Shown one piece after another: positions 8,590 through 17,383 of a stretch of DNA of 64,000 nt. The stretch is from Rathayibacter tritici (GTDB lineage: Bacteria; Actinomycetota; Actinomycetes; Actinomycetales; Microbacteriaceae), in contig NZ_PSWS01000062.1 in assembly GCF_002932875.1 (NCBI RefSeq), positions 1 to 64,000 of the forward strand, written 5' to 3'. A program made the translations under genes and the position numbers. Position 1 is the first letter of the stretch. The number at the start of each line of letters is the position of its first letter. The notes below the pieces were generated by a model, which was given only the letters and a program-made list of their open reading frames with translations, was not told the origin of the DNA and did no database searches.

Positions 8590-10128
8590 GTGACGCAGAG
8601 CGACGACGACCTCGAGCCGGCGCAGCCCGACTTCTCCAGGGAGCAGGAGGGCTACCGGCCCGGCCTGAAGCCCCGACAGCTGCAGATGATCGCCATCGGC
8701 GGTGCGATCGGCACCGGTCTCTTCCTCGGCGCGGGCGGACGTCTCGCCTCCGCGGGCCCCTCGCTCGTGGTGGTCTACGCGGTCTGCGGCGGCTTCGCCT
8801 ACCTCATCCTGCGCGCGCTCGGGGAGCTCGTGCTGCACCGGCCCAGCTCCGGGTCCTTCATTTCCTACGCCCGCGAGTTCCTGGGCGAGAAGGCCGCTTT
8901 CGTCGCGGGTTGGATGTACTTCCTGAACTGGGCGATGACAGCGATCGCCGACGTCACCGCGGTGGCCCTCTACGTGAAGTACTGGTCGCTGTTCTCCTCC
9001 GTGCCCCAGTGGTTGCTCGCCCTGATCGCCCTGGTCGTGGTGCTCTCGCTCAACCTGGTCTCGGTGAAGGTCTTCGGCGAGCTGGAGTTCTGGTTCGCGC
9101 TCATCAAGGTGACCGCACTGGTGGTCTTCCTCGTGATCGGAGTCGTCGTGCTCGCCGCGGGCTGGCCGCTGCAAGCCGGCCCCGTCACGGTCGATCCGGG
9201 AATCAGCCTCTGGAAGGACAACGGCGGCGTCCTCCCGGGCGGGCTGATCGCGAGCGTGCTGGTCGTCCAGGGAGTCGTCTTCGCCTACTCGGGCGTGGAG
9301 CTGGTGGGCACGGCGGCCGGCGAGACCGCCGAGCCGGCGAAGGTGATCCCTCGGGCGATCAACTCGGTCATCCTGCGCATCGCCGTCTTCTACGTCGGCT
9401 CGGTGCTGCTGCTGACCCTGCTCCTGCCCTACACGGCCTACTCGAAGGGCGAGAGTCCGTTCGTTACGTTCTTCAGCTCGCTCGGCGACGGCTCGTCGGG
9501 TGAGATCGCCGGCTCGATCATGAACTTCGTCGTCCTGACCGCCGCCCTCTCGAGCATCAACGCCGGGCTCTACTCGACGGGCCGGATCCTGCGCTCGATG
9601 GCCCTCAACGGCTCCGCTCCTGCTTTCACGGGGCGGATGAACAAGCAGGGAGTCCCCTACGGCGGCATCCTGCTCACCGCGAGCATCACGCTGGTCGGTA
9701 TCGTGCTCAACCTCTTCGTTCCGGCGGAAGCGTTCGAGATCGTCCTCAATGTGTCGGCGCTGGGCATCGTCACCGGCTGGGGCATGATCGTCCTCTGCCA
9801 GATGCAGCTCCAGCGCTGGGCCGCCGAGGGCCGCCTCCAGCGCCCCTCCTTCCGAATGCCGGGCGCTCCCGTGACCTCATGGATCACCCTGGCCTTCCTG
9901 GTGATCGTCGTCATCCTGATCGCCGTCGACTTCCCCACGGGCACCTGGACCGTGGGGATCGTCGCCGTGATCGGTGTCCCGGCCCTCTTCGTCGGCTGGA
10001 ACGTCGCCAAGCCCCGCATCCTGTCCATCGCCGCCGCCCGCGACGGCTTCACGGGCGCCCACCCCGTGATCGCCGCTCGACCCGCCTCCGAAGCCAAACG
10101 CGGCGAGAACGAGCGGCGTCGCGAGTAG
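8590..10128 (+). CDS. Amino acid permease (AAT/APC family)
   Basis: 512-aa secondary transporter with 12 predicted helices. The first helix carries the signature [17 protein letters not shown], and [20 protein letters not shown] is the conserved loop typical of the AAT branch (GabP, AnsP, AroP, LysP). Length and sequence flavour fit AnsP/GabP-like importers, but the substrate is not decidable. The GTG at 8590 has GAAGGA at the right distance and is preferred to a TTG 51 nt upstream. The 3' end abuts a decayed folP2/ribD region on the other strand. Confidence 0.88.
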   Translation: MTQSDDDLEPAQPDFSREQEGYRPGLKPRQLQMIAIGGAIGTGLFLGAGGRLASAGPSLVVVYAVCGGFAYLILRALGELVLHRPSSGSFISYAREFLGEKAAFVAGWMYFLNWAMTAIADVTAVALYVKYWSLFSSVPQWLLALIALVVVLSLNLVSVKVFGELEFWFALIKVTALVVFLVIGVVVLAAGWPLQAGPVTVDPGISLWKDNGGVLPGGLIASVLVVQGVVFAYSGVELVGTAAGETAEPAKVIPRAINSVILRIAVFYVGSVLLLTLLLPYTAYSKGESPFVTFFSSLGDGSSGEIAGSIMNFVVLTAALSSINAGLYSTGRILRSMALNGSAPAFTGRMNKQGVPYGGILLTASITLVGIVLNLFVPAEAFEIVLNVSALGIVTGWGMIVLCQMQLQRWAAEGRLQRPSFRMPGAPVTSWITLAFLVIVVILIAVDFPTGTWTVGIVAVIGVPALFVGWNVAKPRILSIAAARDGFTGAHPVIAARPASEAKRGENERRRE

Positions 10129-10156
10129 ACGAGGCCAGCGCCACCGCAGGTCGGCG

Positions 10157-10416
10157 CCGCCGCAGAGAGCGCAAGAGCAGCGTGTCGCCGGCGCTGAGCA
10201 CGTGCGCGAGGTGCTGCGGGCGCGGCCCGGGGACGTCCCCTTTCGCGAGTCGCCCGGAGTCGCCCGCCTCGAGCGTGGGGCCGACGGTGAGGCGGCACTC
10301 GCGACAACGTCGACTCGGAGCCACTCCGCTTCCGTCCCCTCCGCGTAGAGGGCCAGCAATGCCCCGTCGGAGAGATCGCGACCCGGGGGCGAGAGCCCGT
10401 CGATACGCGTGCTCAC
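10157..10416 (-). pseudogene. RibD-C pyrimidine reductase, internally deleted
   Basis: Remnant of a RibD C-terminal/dihydrofolate-reductase-like pyrimidine reductase of the kind common in actinobacteria. From a GTG at 10416 the first ~42 codons read STRIDGL, PGRDLSD, LLALYAEG, EWLRVDVV, the usual N-terminus. Near 10300 the frame shifts, and the next segment reads ECRLTVGPTLEAGD, GRLAKGDVP, LAHVLSAGDTLLLR, the usual C-terminus. The middle ~150-180 residues, including the NADPH site, are missing, so the gene is a deletion-plus-frameshift relic. Family assignment rests on remembered family patterns. Confidence 0.7.
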
Positions 10417-10458
10417 GCCGCCGACGTCGCACTGTGGCGGAGGAAGGCGGGCGCACGC

Positions 10459-10977
10459 CAGCCGTCGAGTGAGCTCGAGGGTGTGCAGGGTGTTCTTGTT
10501 CAGGTCATGGCCGGGGTCGACGGTGATCAGCTCGGGCTCGCTGCGCGGGGCTCCCAGGCTGTGGGTGATCACGCGCTGGGCGGAGGAGGACGCGAGGACA
10601 CCGAGCATCCCCGGGTCGTGCAGCCCGCTCGTGTCGTTGACCACGCCTGCCCCGGCGGCGATGCTCGCGCGGGCCACCTCGGCGCGCGTGGTGTCCACCG
10701 AGACCACCACGTCGCTCCGCTCAGCGATGCCCGCCACGACCGGAACGACCCGGTCGAGTTCCTCCTGCACCGAGACGGCCGGGCCGCGCCCGAAGGGCAC
10801 CCCACCGATGTCGACCCAGTCGGCGCCGGACTCAGCGGCGCGCACTGCCGCCTGAATCGCGCTGTCCAGGGCGAAGGTGGAATCCCTGTCGTAGAAGGAG
10901 TCGGGGGTGCGGTTCACGACCGCCAGGACGGCGACCTGCCGCTCGACGTCGAACTCTCGTCCACCGATGCACCGCAT
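10459..10977 (-). pseudogene. FolP2-like dihydropteroate synthase homologue, degraded
   Basis: From ATG 10977 the frame reads AVLAVVNRTPDSFYDR, VDIGGVPFG, VVPVVAG, VVSVDTTRAEVARA and VVNDTSGLHDP, matching the FolP2 subgroup of the DHPS fold. After about residue 146 it jumps directly to VDPGHDLNKNTLHTLELTRRL, which in intact proteins lies some 35-40 residues further on. Soon after RRL the match ends and the pyrimidine reductase relic begins. Only 173 residues remain, against about 260-290 normally. The frame stays open, but the barrel is missing strands and the C-terminus, so it is very unlikely to work. Confidence 0.75.
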
Positions 10978-11086
10978 CGTCCCCGGAGGCTCGAGCGGTC
11001 CACCCTCGACGGCCGCGGTGGTCACGCCACGGACGATCCTCGCCACTGCCACCGGGCCGACGACACCGCCGGAGTCTGGAAACGAC

Positions 11087-11115
11087 AGAACCCTCGGCCA
11101 GGGGCCGAGGGTTCT
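11087..11115 (-). terminator. Terminator of the tRNA Gly-Cys-Val unit
   Basis: Perfect 13-bp stem (11087-11099 with 11103-11115) and a 3-nt loop, just downstream of the minus-strand tRNA-Val. A short T-containing run follows on the minus strand. Confidence 0.8.
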
Positions 11116-11117
11116 CG

Positions 11118-11192
11118 TGGTGGGCGATACTGGGATCGAACCAGTGACCTCTTCCGTGTCAGGGAAGCGCGCTACCGCTGCGCCAATCGCCC
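11118..11192 (-). tRNA. tRNA-Val (anticodon GAC)
   Basis: Cloverleaf with acceptor GGGCGAT/ATCGCCC, anticodon stem CTTCC/GGAAG around CTGACAC, T-loop GGTTCGATCCC, and discriminator A. The CCA tail is encoded (11118-11120). It is last in a three-tRNA minus-strand unit. Confidence 0.95.
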
Positions 11193-11230
11193 GCTGCTCC
11201 CTGCGGAGCTCCTCGTTCGGCGAACGATCG

Positions 11231-11301
11231 AGGTGGATACGGGATTCGAACCCGTGTAGACGGCTTTGCAGGCCGCTGCCTCGCCTCTCGGCCAATCCAC
11301 C
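11231..11301 (-). tRNA. tRNA-Cys (anticodon GCA)
   Basis: Acceptor GGTGGAT/ATCCACC, anticodon loop CTGCAAA in stem GCGGC/GCCGT, T-loop GGTTCGAATCC, discriminator T as usual for tRNA-Cys. CCA is not encoded. Confidence 0.95.
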
Positions 11302-11398
11302 GTGTACGGGATTCGGTGTCGGCGGCCCGAAGACCGTCCAGGTGGGAGGCGCCCGAGGGGTGCTTTCCCGATGACAACGGCCCGGGGGCCGGTGTTCG

Positions 11399-11470
11399 AG
11401 CGGATGACGAGATTCGAACTCGCGACCCTCACCTTGGCAAGGTGATGCGCTACCGCTGCGCCACATCCGC
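11399..11470 (-). tRNA. tRNA-Gly (anticodon GCC)
   Basis: Acceptor GCGGATG/CATCCGC, anticodon loop TTGCCAA in stem TCACC/GGTGA, T-loop AGTTCGAATCT, discriminator T. It is first in the Gly-Cys-Val minus-strand unit, and CCA is not encoded. Confidence 0.95.
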
Positions 11471-11491
11471 ATGTAGGTCGTGCTGGTGTTG

Positions 11492-11534
11492 CTGTCGTGC
11501 TTGACGCACTGTCGTGCTTGTCCTGTCGTGCTTG
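11492..11534. repeat. Three copies of CTGTCGTGCTTG upstream of tRNA-Gly
   Basis: Copies at 11492-11503, 11509-11520 and 11523-11534, with CGCACTGTC fragments between them. They lie in the predicted leader of the minus-strand tRNA transcript. The rest of the 304-bp gap (11471-11774) holds two candidate promoters and nothing else I can support. Confidence 0.7.
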
Positions 11535-11582
11535 TCGCACTGTCTCCCCGGCGCTTTCGCTGACCGGCTCGACCTAGAAGAA

Positions 11583-11611
11583 TGTATACGACGCGAGCGC
11601 AGGTTTCCAAA
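11583..11611 (-). promoter_or_regulatory. Candidate promoter of the tRNA Gly-Cys-Val unit
   Basis: On the minus strand a -10 TATACA (11588-11583) is preceded by TTTGGA/TTGGAA with a 17/16-nt spacer. Transcription would start near 11576, about 105 nt before tRNA-Gly. Confidence 0.5.
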
Positions 11612-11738
11612 TCGAACGGGTACCGATTCTCGGCCCTGGACGGCGATTCCGCGTTTTCCCGAGCGAAACCGGGTTGTCACAGCCCGTTCACCCGGGCGTG
11701 GCGGGTGAGCGCGGTGCATCCGGGCCCCGCGGATCCGC

Positions 11739-11744
11739 TACGAT
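11739..11744 (+). promoter_or_regulatory. Candidate -10 box for tRNA-Val(CAC)
   Basis: TACGAT at 11739-11744 would start transcription near 11751, some 24 nt before the mature tRNA. The -35 is unclear. Confidence 0.35.
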
Positions 11745-11774
11745 CGACTCTCGGGTCGTCCAGCACGTCCCCTG

Positions 11775-11847
11775 GGGCGATTGGCGCAGTTGGTAGCGCG
11801 CTTCCTTCACACGGAAGAGGTCATCGGTTCGAGTCCGGTATCGCCCA
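11775..11847 (+). tRNA. tRNA-Val (anticodon CAC)
   Basis: Acceptor GGGCGAT/ATCGCCC, anticodon loop TTCACAC in stem CTTCC/GGAAG, T-loop GGTTCGAGTCC, discriminator A. CCA is not encoded. It is near-identical in acceptor and anticodon stems to the minus-strand tRNA-Val(GAC), and the next coding sequence starts 5 nt after its 3' end. Confidence 0.95.
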
Positions 11848-11851
11848 CCCT

Positions 11852-12607
11852 ATGATGGGCCGCTCGCACGCTGTCTCCGGCGCGCTCGCCTGGGCCGCGG
11901 CAACCTCGGTGCCCGCCGTCGCGGTCTCTTTCGGCCTTGACGGGCTGCCGCTCGAACTGCGCTTAGTCGGTCTCGGGGTCACTGCGGGCTGGGCTTTGGC
12001 ACCCGATGCCGACCACGCGAGCGCGACCATCTCCCGCTCTGCCCCCGGCGCGTCCCTCCTCACCGCGACCGCCGGCCGCATCAGCGGCGGGCACCGCCAC
12101 GGGATGCACTCGCTGCTGGCTGTCGCCGTCGTCTGGTACCTGGTGCCGGTGCTCACTGCGCTGCGATTTTCGGTGCCGTTCGTGGGACCGGTCGCCGTCG
12201 CAGCCGCCATCACCCTGCCCGCCCTGGCCTTTGCGGCGAAGGCCGTCCGCGCCGCCCCCTCGTGGCCGATCGCCTGGGCCGGAGCGACGGTCGTCACCGT
12301 TCTCGTCGTGGCCCTCGCCGACGGCACCTGGGCATGGCTGCGGGTTGCCGCGACCCTGGGCTACCTCGTGCACCTCGCCGGCGACGCTCTCACCACCGAG
12401 GGGATCAACTGGCTGTGGCCGTTGCGCGTGCGCCTGCCGCACCGACTCCGCCGCACTCCGCTGCGCCATGTCTGGACCTCCGGCGGCTACGCCGCGCTCC
12501 CCGTGCTGGGCTCCGCCGGCTCGTGGCGCGAGACGATTCTGTACTGGCTGATGTGCGCGGCGACCATCGCCATCACCGCCTCCGTCCTCGCGGCCGAGCT
12601 GCGCTAG
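11852..12607 (+). CDS. DUF457/YdjM-like membrane protein
   Basis: 251-aa multi-spanning membrane protein of the DUF457 (YdjM, putative membrane-bound metal-dependent hydrolase) family. Diagnostic features are the N-terminal MMGRSHAVSGA, the APDADHASAT motif with conserved Asp/His near residue 50, SGGHRHGMHS around residue 75, and LAGDALTTEGINWLWP towards the C-terminus. The His/Asp clusters are the proposed metal site. The start, 5 nt after the tRNA-Val, is dictated by the family N-terminus; a second in-frame ATG follows at 11855. Physiological role unknown. Confidence 0.88.
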   Translation: MMGRSHAVSGALAWAAATSVPAVAVSFGLDGLPLELRLVGLGVTAGWALAPDADHASATISRSAPGASLLTATAGRISGGHRHGMHSLLAVAVVWYLVPVLTALRFSVPFVGPVAVAAAITLPALAFAAKAVRAAPSWPIAWAGATVVTVLVVALADGTWAWLRVAATLGYLVHLAGDALTTEGINWLWPLRVRLPHRLRRTPLRHVWTSGGYAALPVLGSAGSWRETILYWLMCAATIAITASVLAAELR

Positions 12608-12751
12608 GGCGTGCGGATCGCGCCTCGAGCTTCCCTCCCCGCGCCTGCGACCCCTCGGGGCGCCTCTGCCCGCCTACTCTCACCAGCGACCCGGAGCGAC
12701 GGTCGGGCAGACCCGACCACCGACACCGGCGCGGGGAAGTGGAGCGACGCG

Positions 12752-13627
12752 ATGAAGATCTTCGCCGCGATGACGGTCAAGGACGAGGCGGACATCGTCG
12801 AGGACGTGATCCGTGCCGCGCTGTCCTGGGCGGATCTGGTCCTGGTGATGGACAACGGCAGCACCGACGGGACGTGGGAGGTGCTGGAACGGCTCGCCGC
12901 CTCCGAGGAGCGCGTCGTGCTCTGGGGCCGCTTCCTCGGGCGGTTCCGCGACTCGCTCCGTCAGCAGATCTTCGCCGACTTCCGGCACCTCTCGGCGCCG
13001 GGCGACTGGTGGTGCCGCCTCGACGCCGACGAGTTCTACCTCGACGACCCGAGGCAGTTCCTCGAGAGCCTGCCCTCCCGCGTCGACCACGTCTTCAGTG
13101 CATCGTTCCAGTTCTTCCTCACCGAGGAGGACCTCGCCCGCGAGCGGGAGAGCGGACCGGACCACTCCGCGATGTCCTGGTATCTCTGCAACCACTCCGA
13201 GATCCGCTTCGTGCAGCATCGCCCGCGGACGCTCTGGCCGCAGCACACCGTCTGGCCGCTCGGGCTCGCGCATCCCGCGACAACCCGGATCCGGCTGCGG
13301 CACTACCAGTATCGGACGGCCCAGCAGGTCCAGGGACGTCTGGCGGTTCGGGCAGCGAGCGGCCCCGACGCCGTGCTCTTCGGGCACGAGAAGGGCTCGG
13401 CCGAGCAGTGGTACCGGCGGCGCGGCCTCACCCCGCCGGCCGACCCGGCGCTCCAGGCCGCCCGGGTCGTCCTGACCTCCGAGCTGCAGAACTCCCCGGT
13501 GTTCGACCCGACTGCCGCGTATCCCGATCCGCCCCGACGCCGATCGCCGCAGCGGGCACTGGCCGAGAGCGTGATCGCGGCGGCCGAGGCGGTCTCAGCC
13601 CCGTTCCTGCGCCGCCTGGGCGACTGA
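12752..13627 (+). CDS. Glycosyltransferase family 2-type protein
   Basis: 291-aa cytosolic protein with a GT-A-like fold. The N-terminus MKIFAAMTVKDEADIVEDVI and MDNGSTDGTWE form the nucleotide-sugar binding part, and CRLDADEFY supplies a DxD-type metal motif. It resembles the Glyco_tranf_2_4 group, whose substrates are mostly undefined. ATG 12752 is chosen for GGAG upstream and because the fold begins at once; the 144 bp before it shows no coding signal. There are no transmembrane segments. It converges on the FAD oxidase gene with only 10 nt between stops. Confidence 0.85.
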   Translation: MKIFAAMTVKDEADIVEDVIRAALSWADLVLVMDNGSTDGTWEVLERLAASEERVVLWGRFLGRFRDSLRQQIFADFRHLSAPGDWWCRLDADEFYLDDPRQFLESLPSRVDHVFSASFQFFLTEEDLARERESGPDHSAMSWYLCNHSEIRFVQHRPRTLWPQHTVWPLGLAHPATTRIRLRHYQYRTAQQVQGRLAVRAASGPDAVLFGHEKGSAEQWYRRRGLTPPADPALQAARVVLTSELQNSPVFDPTAAYPDPPRRRSPQRALAESVIAAAEAVSAPFLRRLGD

Positions 13628-13637
13628 TCCGACCAGG

Positions 13638-15002
13638 TCAGAGCACCTTCCCCGGGTTCATGATTCCCAGCGGGTCGAACACCGCCTTGATGCCCCGCTG
13701 CAAGGACATCGAGTCCTCGCCCAGCTCCTGCGCCAGCCAGCGCCGCTTGAGCAGGCCCACGCCGTGTTCGCCCGTGAGCGTCCCGCCCAGGGACAGGGCG
13801 GTGCGGAAGAGTTCGGCCGCCGCCGTCCACACCTCCTCGCTCACACCGACGTCGCCCGCGGGCAGCACGAAGTTCGGGTGCAGGTTCCCGTCTCCCGCGT
13901 GCGCGACCGTGGGGATGTCGAGCCCCGTGCGCTGTTCTATGCCACGGATCGCCGCGAACATCGCCGGCAATGCGGAGCGGGGCACGCAGACGTCCTCGAT
14001 CAGCACCCTGCCCTCGGCCTCGAGCGCCGGGTGGAAGGCGCGGCGGACGGCCAGCAGCGCCTCACCCTCCGCCGGATCCCCGGTCGCCTCAGCAACGCCC
14101 CCGGACGCGGTGACGATCTCGAGAATCCGCCGCGACTCCTGCATCGCTCCGGCGCCGTCCGCCTGCACGAGCAGGTAGGCCGCGCCGCGGTCCAGCGCCG
14201 CGCCGGTGTAGCGCGAGATCGCGGCGAGCGCCGCCTCGTCCATCAGCTCCATGACCGCGGGGCGGAGCCGGGCGGCGGTGATCGCGGCGGAGGCGGCGGC
14301 TGCAGCGACCACGCTCGGGAAGTACGCGCCGACGGTGACCATGCCTCCGCTCGGGATCGGCCGCAGCTTCACGGTCGCCTCGACGATCACGCCCAGGGTC
14401 CCCTCCGAGCCTGTCAGCAGCGCGGTGAGGTCGTAGCCGGTGACACCCTTCACGCTGCGGCGGCCGGTGCGGAGGAGGCGGCCGTCGGGGAGCACGACAG
14501 CGAGGCCGAGCACGGCCTCCCGGGTCACGCCGTACTTGGCGCACAGCAGTCCGCCCGCGTTGGTCGCGATGTTGCCGCCGATACTCGAGATCGCCTTACT
14601 CGCGGGATCGGGCGAGAACACGAGTCCGTGCGGGGCCACGGCATCCGAGAGCGCCTGGTTGATCACGCCGGGCTCGACGACCGCCAGCTCGTCCTCCAGC
14701 GACACCTCGAGGATCCGGTCCATCGCTGCGGTCGAGAGCACGAGTGCCCCCTCACTCGCGACTCCCCCGGCAGCCAGCCCCGTCCCCGCCCCGCGCGGAA
14801 CCACCGGGATGCGGTACTGGGTGGCGATACGCAGGGCCGCCTGGACGTCGGCGATGCAGCGCGCCGTGACGAGCGCGAGAGCACGCCCCTGTGCGGCGTA
14901 GCCCGATTTGTCTGTGTGCACCCCCTCGAACTCCGGCCCCTCGGTGAGCACCGCGTCCCCGAGCGTGTCACGCAACAGCCGGAGGATCTCGTGATCGTGC
15001 AT
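13638..15002 (-). CDS. FAD-linked oxidase, GlcD/D-lactate dehydrogenase type
   Basis: 454-aa flavoprotein of the VAO/PCMH family. The FAD-binding half shows PVVPRGAGTGLAAGG and GGNIATNAGGLLCAKYG, and the C-terminal half has the metal and substrate signature HAGDGNLHPNF and GEHGVG. This matches glycolate oxidase subunit GlcD and D-2-hydroxyacid dehydrogenases that oxidise a 2-hydroxyacid to the keto acid. No GlcE/GlcF partner genes are adjacent, so a single-subunit D-lactate or D-2-hydroxyglutarate type enzyme is plausible. AGGGAG precedes the ATG at 15002. Confidence 0.9.
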   Translation of the reverse strand: MHDHEILRLLRDTLGDAVLTEGPEFEGVHTDKSGYAAQGRALALVTARCIADVQAALRIATQYRIPVVPRGAGTGLAAGGVASEGALVLSTAAMDRILEVSLEDELAVVEPGVINQALSDAVAPHGLVFSPDPASKAISSIGGNIATNAGGLLCAKYGVTREAVLGLAVVLPDGRLLRTGRRSVKGVTGYDLTALLTGSEGTLGVIVEATVKLRPIPSGGMVTVGAYFPSVVAAAAASAAITAARLRPAVMELMDEAALAAISRYTGAALDRGAAYLLVQADGAGAMQESRRILEIVTASGGVAEATGDPAEGEALLAVRRAFHPALEAEGRVLIEDVCVPRSALPAMFAAIRGIEQRTGLDIPTVAHAGDGNLHPNFVLPAGDVGVSEEVWTAAAELFRTALSLGGTLTGEHGVGLLKRRWLAQELGEDSMSLQRGIKAVFDPLGIMNPGKVL

Positions 15003-15064
15003 GATTCGCTCCCTGAGGTCGCGGGCGGGTCCTCCCGATCCTTCCACGGGCGCCCGGTGCGCTC

Positions 15065-16645
15065 TCAGTCGGCGGTCGCGTACACGCGCAGGCCGAGCGG
15101 GACGATACGCACCACGGCCTCATCGAAGCCGTCCCGGGTCCCGTCGAAGCACTCCGTCTCGCCGTCGTGCGCCCACTCGGGGTCGCTCCCCGCAGGCCTG
15201 CGCACGGCGACGGTGATCTCCGGCGTGGAGAACGACTCCACCACCGGCGCTCGCCAGCCGGGCACGCGCCCGAGCACCGGAGTGGCCGCGCGGCCGAGGA
15301 GGAGCGAGAACGCTCCGCGAGTGCGCGGAGTCCGTCCTGAATGCAGGATGCGCACATCGAGGTGGCCGTCATCGAGCCTGCGCCGCGCCAGCGGAGCAGC
15401 AGTGCGAGGGTGCTCCTGGTTCACGCCGACGAAATACGACCAGACGAGCTGCGTGCGCCCGTCGCGCCGGAGCTCGAACGGGTCGGTGCGCCGGACGACC
15501 GAAAAGGCCGCGATCACCGCGGCGAGCGGTTTACCGATCCGCTTCTCGCGCGTCTCCCGGGCCGCCACGAACTCGGGGTAGACGCCGATCGAGACCGTGT
15601 TCAGCACGGTCACCGGGTCTCCCCCGTCGGCGACCACCTCGGCAACGTCGACGTCTCGGCGCTCGCCGATCGTCGCCGCGTCCAGAGCGTCCTGGACAGT
15701 GAGCAGCCCCAGCGCCTTCGCGAAGTGGTTCATCGTTCCACCCGGCAGGACGAGCAGCGTCATCCCCTCGGCACGGGCGAGCGCGGCGCCGACCGAGACG
15801 GTGCCGTCTCCGCCGTAGATCCCGAGCACCGTGGGCGGAGCCTCGGTGGCCCGGGCCGCGTGCACCACCTCGGCGAGATCCTCGCCGTCGGCAAGCCGGT
15901 GCACCCGCGCCTTCGGGAAGCGTCCACGGATCAGCGGCTCCGGATCGGGCCGGTGCGAGTCTCGTCCCGCGCCGGGGTTCAGCACCACGAGCAGCGCCGC
16001 GCCGTCACCGAGCGGGCTGCGGTCCACCGGCGGCCGGATCGAGCGCTCCGAGACCGGAACGCGGCGCGGCTCGGCGGGAAGGACCACCCTGCCCAGGATC
16101 GCCACCGCCGCGCCGAGCACTGCGCCGCCGAGTACGTCCGAGAGCCAATGCACGCCCACATGCAGGCGCGAGAACGCGACCGCGGCGGCGAGCGGAGCGA
16201 CGATCGCACCCGCCCGCGGCGACTCGAGCGCGACTCCCGCGGCGAAGGCGGCGGCGCTCGCCGCATGGCCCGACGGGAAGGACGGCGAGGCCGGCACCGT
16301 CGCGAGGCGCCGGCCGACCGGGACGTCGACGAGGAGGGGCCGATCGCCACCGAAGAGCCGCTTACCGACCACGTTCGCGAGAGCGCTGGCAGCGGCCAGT
16401 GAGGCGGTCCCGCGCAGGGCCTCGCGCGGTCGACCGGCCAGCAGGAGCAGCACGCCCACGCCGGTCCAGAGCAGGCCGTGGTCGGCGGAGCGGGAGAGCC
16501 CGACGAGGGCGGCGTCGATCAGGGGCGAGGAGCGCCGCGCATTCAGACGGCGAGCCGCGCGTGCATCCGCCCGGCGCACGACCCGCGGAACCGTGACGAG
16601 TCGGCGGAGCAGGACGGACGGGGGTCGGGTTCCGCGGAGGGCCAT
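15065..16645 (-). CDS. PAP2 phosphatase / diacylglycerol kinase fusion
   Basis: 526-aa two-domain lipid enzyme. Residues ~40-190 form a PAP2-type membrane phosphatase with KRLFGGDRP, PSFPSGHAAS and SRLHVGVHWLSDVLGG (all three phosphatase motifs). Residues ~215-520 form a diacylglycerol kinase-like catalytic domain with VVLNPGAG, IYGGDGTVS and VLPGGTMNHFAKALG. Such fusions are common in actinobacteria, and the physiological lipid is not known. It could both dephosphorylate a polyprenyl or phosphatidyl phosphate and phosphorylate a lipid alcohol. It stands apart from the dha operon. Confidence 0.93.
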   Translation of the reverse strand: MALRGTRPPSVLLRRLVTVPRVVRRADARAARRLNARRSSPLIDAALVGLSRSADHGLLWTGVGVLLLLAGRPREALRGTASLAAASALANVVGKRLFGGDRPLLVDVPVGRRLATVPASPSFPSGHAASAAAFAAGVALESPRAGAIVAPLAAAVAFSRLHVGVHWLSDVLGGAVLGAAVAILGRVVLPAEPRRVPVSERSIRPPVDRSPLGDGAALLVVLNPGAGRDSHRPDPEPLIRGRFPKARVHRLADGEDLAEVVHAARATEAPPTVLGIYGGDGTVSVGAALARAEGMTLLVLPGGTMNHFAKALGLLTVQDALDAATIGERRDVDVAEVVADGGDPVTVLNTVSIGVYPEFVAARETREKRIGKPLAAVIAAFSVVRRTDPFELRRDGRTQLVWSYFVGVNQEHPRTAAPLARRRLDDGHLDVRILHSGRTPRTRGAFSLLLGRAATPVLGRVPGWRAPVVESFSTPEITVAVRRPAGSDPEWAHDGETECFDGTRDGFDEAVVRIVPLGLRVYATAD

Positions 16646-16660
16646 ACGCTCAGCGTAGGA

Positions 16661-16702
16661 GGAGGCGCCTCCGCGGTCCCTGGTGCGCAGTCCCTGGTGC
16701 GC
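16661..16702. repeat. Palindrome and 13-bp duplication between dhaM and PAP2 genes
   Basis: GGAGGCGCCTCC at 16661-16672 is a perfect 12-nt palindrome. It is followed by two copies of GTCCCTGGTGCGC (16676-16688 and 16690-16702). It may help end dhaM transcription, but there is no T-run. Confidence 0.4.
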
Positions 16703-16711
16703 TGCCCGGGG

Positions 16712-17383
16712 CTATACCTCGCCGAACCCCGATTCGACCAGGTCGCCGAGCCGACGGACCGCCTCCTGAGCCTCGGGCCCCGTCGCCGAAAGCACTACCT
16801 CGTCCCCGCGGTCGAGTCCCAGTGACATCACACCGAGCAGACTCGTGGCGTCCTTGCCGTTGGCATCGATCCGGGCGTCGAAGGTCGCGGCGAGGGTCAC
16901 GAAGTCGGCCGCGGGACGCGCATGCAGGCCGTTGGGGTTGATCAACCGGACGCGGCGCTGCACCTGCTCGTCGCTCGGCTCGTTCTCGTCGGCCACCGGC
17001 ACCTCACCCCTGGCCGATTCCGCGGCGGCCAGCACCTCCTCCAGCGGGGCTCCCGTGCCCGCGGCGACGGCGGCCGCTACAGCCCCCTCGACCAGCGGAG
17101 CGTCGGCGATCCGCACCCGGGATCGCGCGTCGTCGTCGAGGAATTCCAGCGCCGTCTCGGCCGTCATGATCGCCGAGCCCAGGTCGCAGAGCACGACGAC
17201 CCCCTCGCCGGAGTCGGCCGCGCCGAGCGCCGCCGTGATGCGCTCGAAGCTGGTGCCGATCCCACCCTCATCCGTCCCGCCGGCCGGCACCAGCGCGACC
17301 GTGGCCGCCATCTGCTCCGCGAGCTCGACCAGCCCCTCGGCCAGACGGGCACTGTGCGAGACCAGGACCAGGCCGACGCTCAC
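16712..17383 (-). CDS. dhaM: PTS-dependent dihydroxyacetone kinase phosphotransferase DhaM
   Basis: 223-aa phosphoryl carrier that rephosphorylates ADP on DhaL with phosphate from the PTS. An EIIA-mannose-type domain has His10 (LVSHSARLAEG) and CDLGSA; a C-terminal HPr domain has His154 in NGLHARPAA. The EI-like third domain of E. coli DhaM is absent, so it must take phosphate from general PTS enzyme I. The GTG start overlaps the dhaL stop (GTGA), implying coupling. Last gene of dhaK-dhaL-dhaM. Confidence 0.95.
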   Translation of the reverse strand: MSVGLVLVSHSARLAEGLVELAEQMAATVALVPAGGTDEGGIGTSFERITAALGAADSGEGVVVLCDLGSAIMTAETALEFLDDDARSRVRIADAPLVEGAVAAAVAAGTGAPLEEVLAAAESARGEVPVADENEPSDEQVQRRVRLINPNGLHARPAADFVTLAATFDARIDANGKDATSLLGVMSLGLDRGDEVVLSATGPEAQEAVRRLGDLVESGFGEV

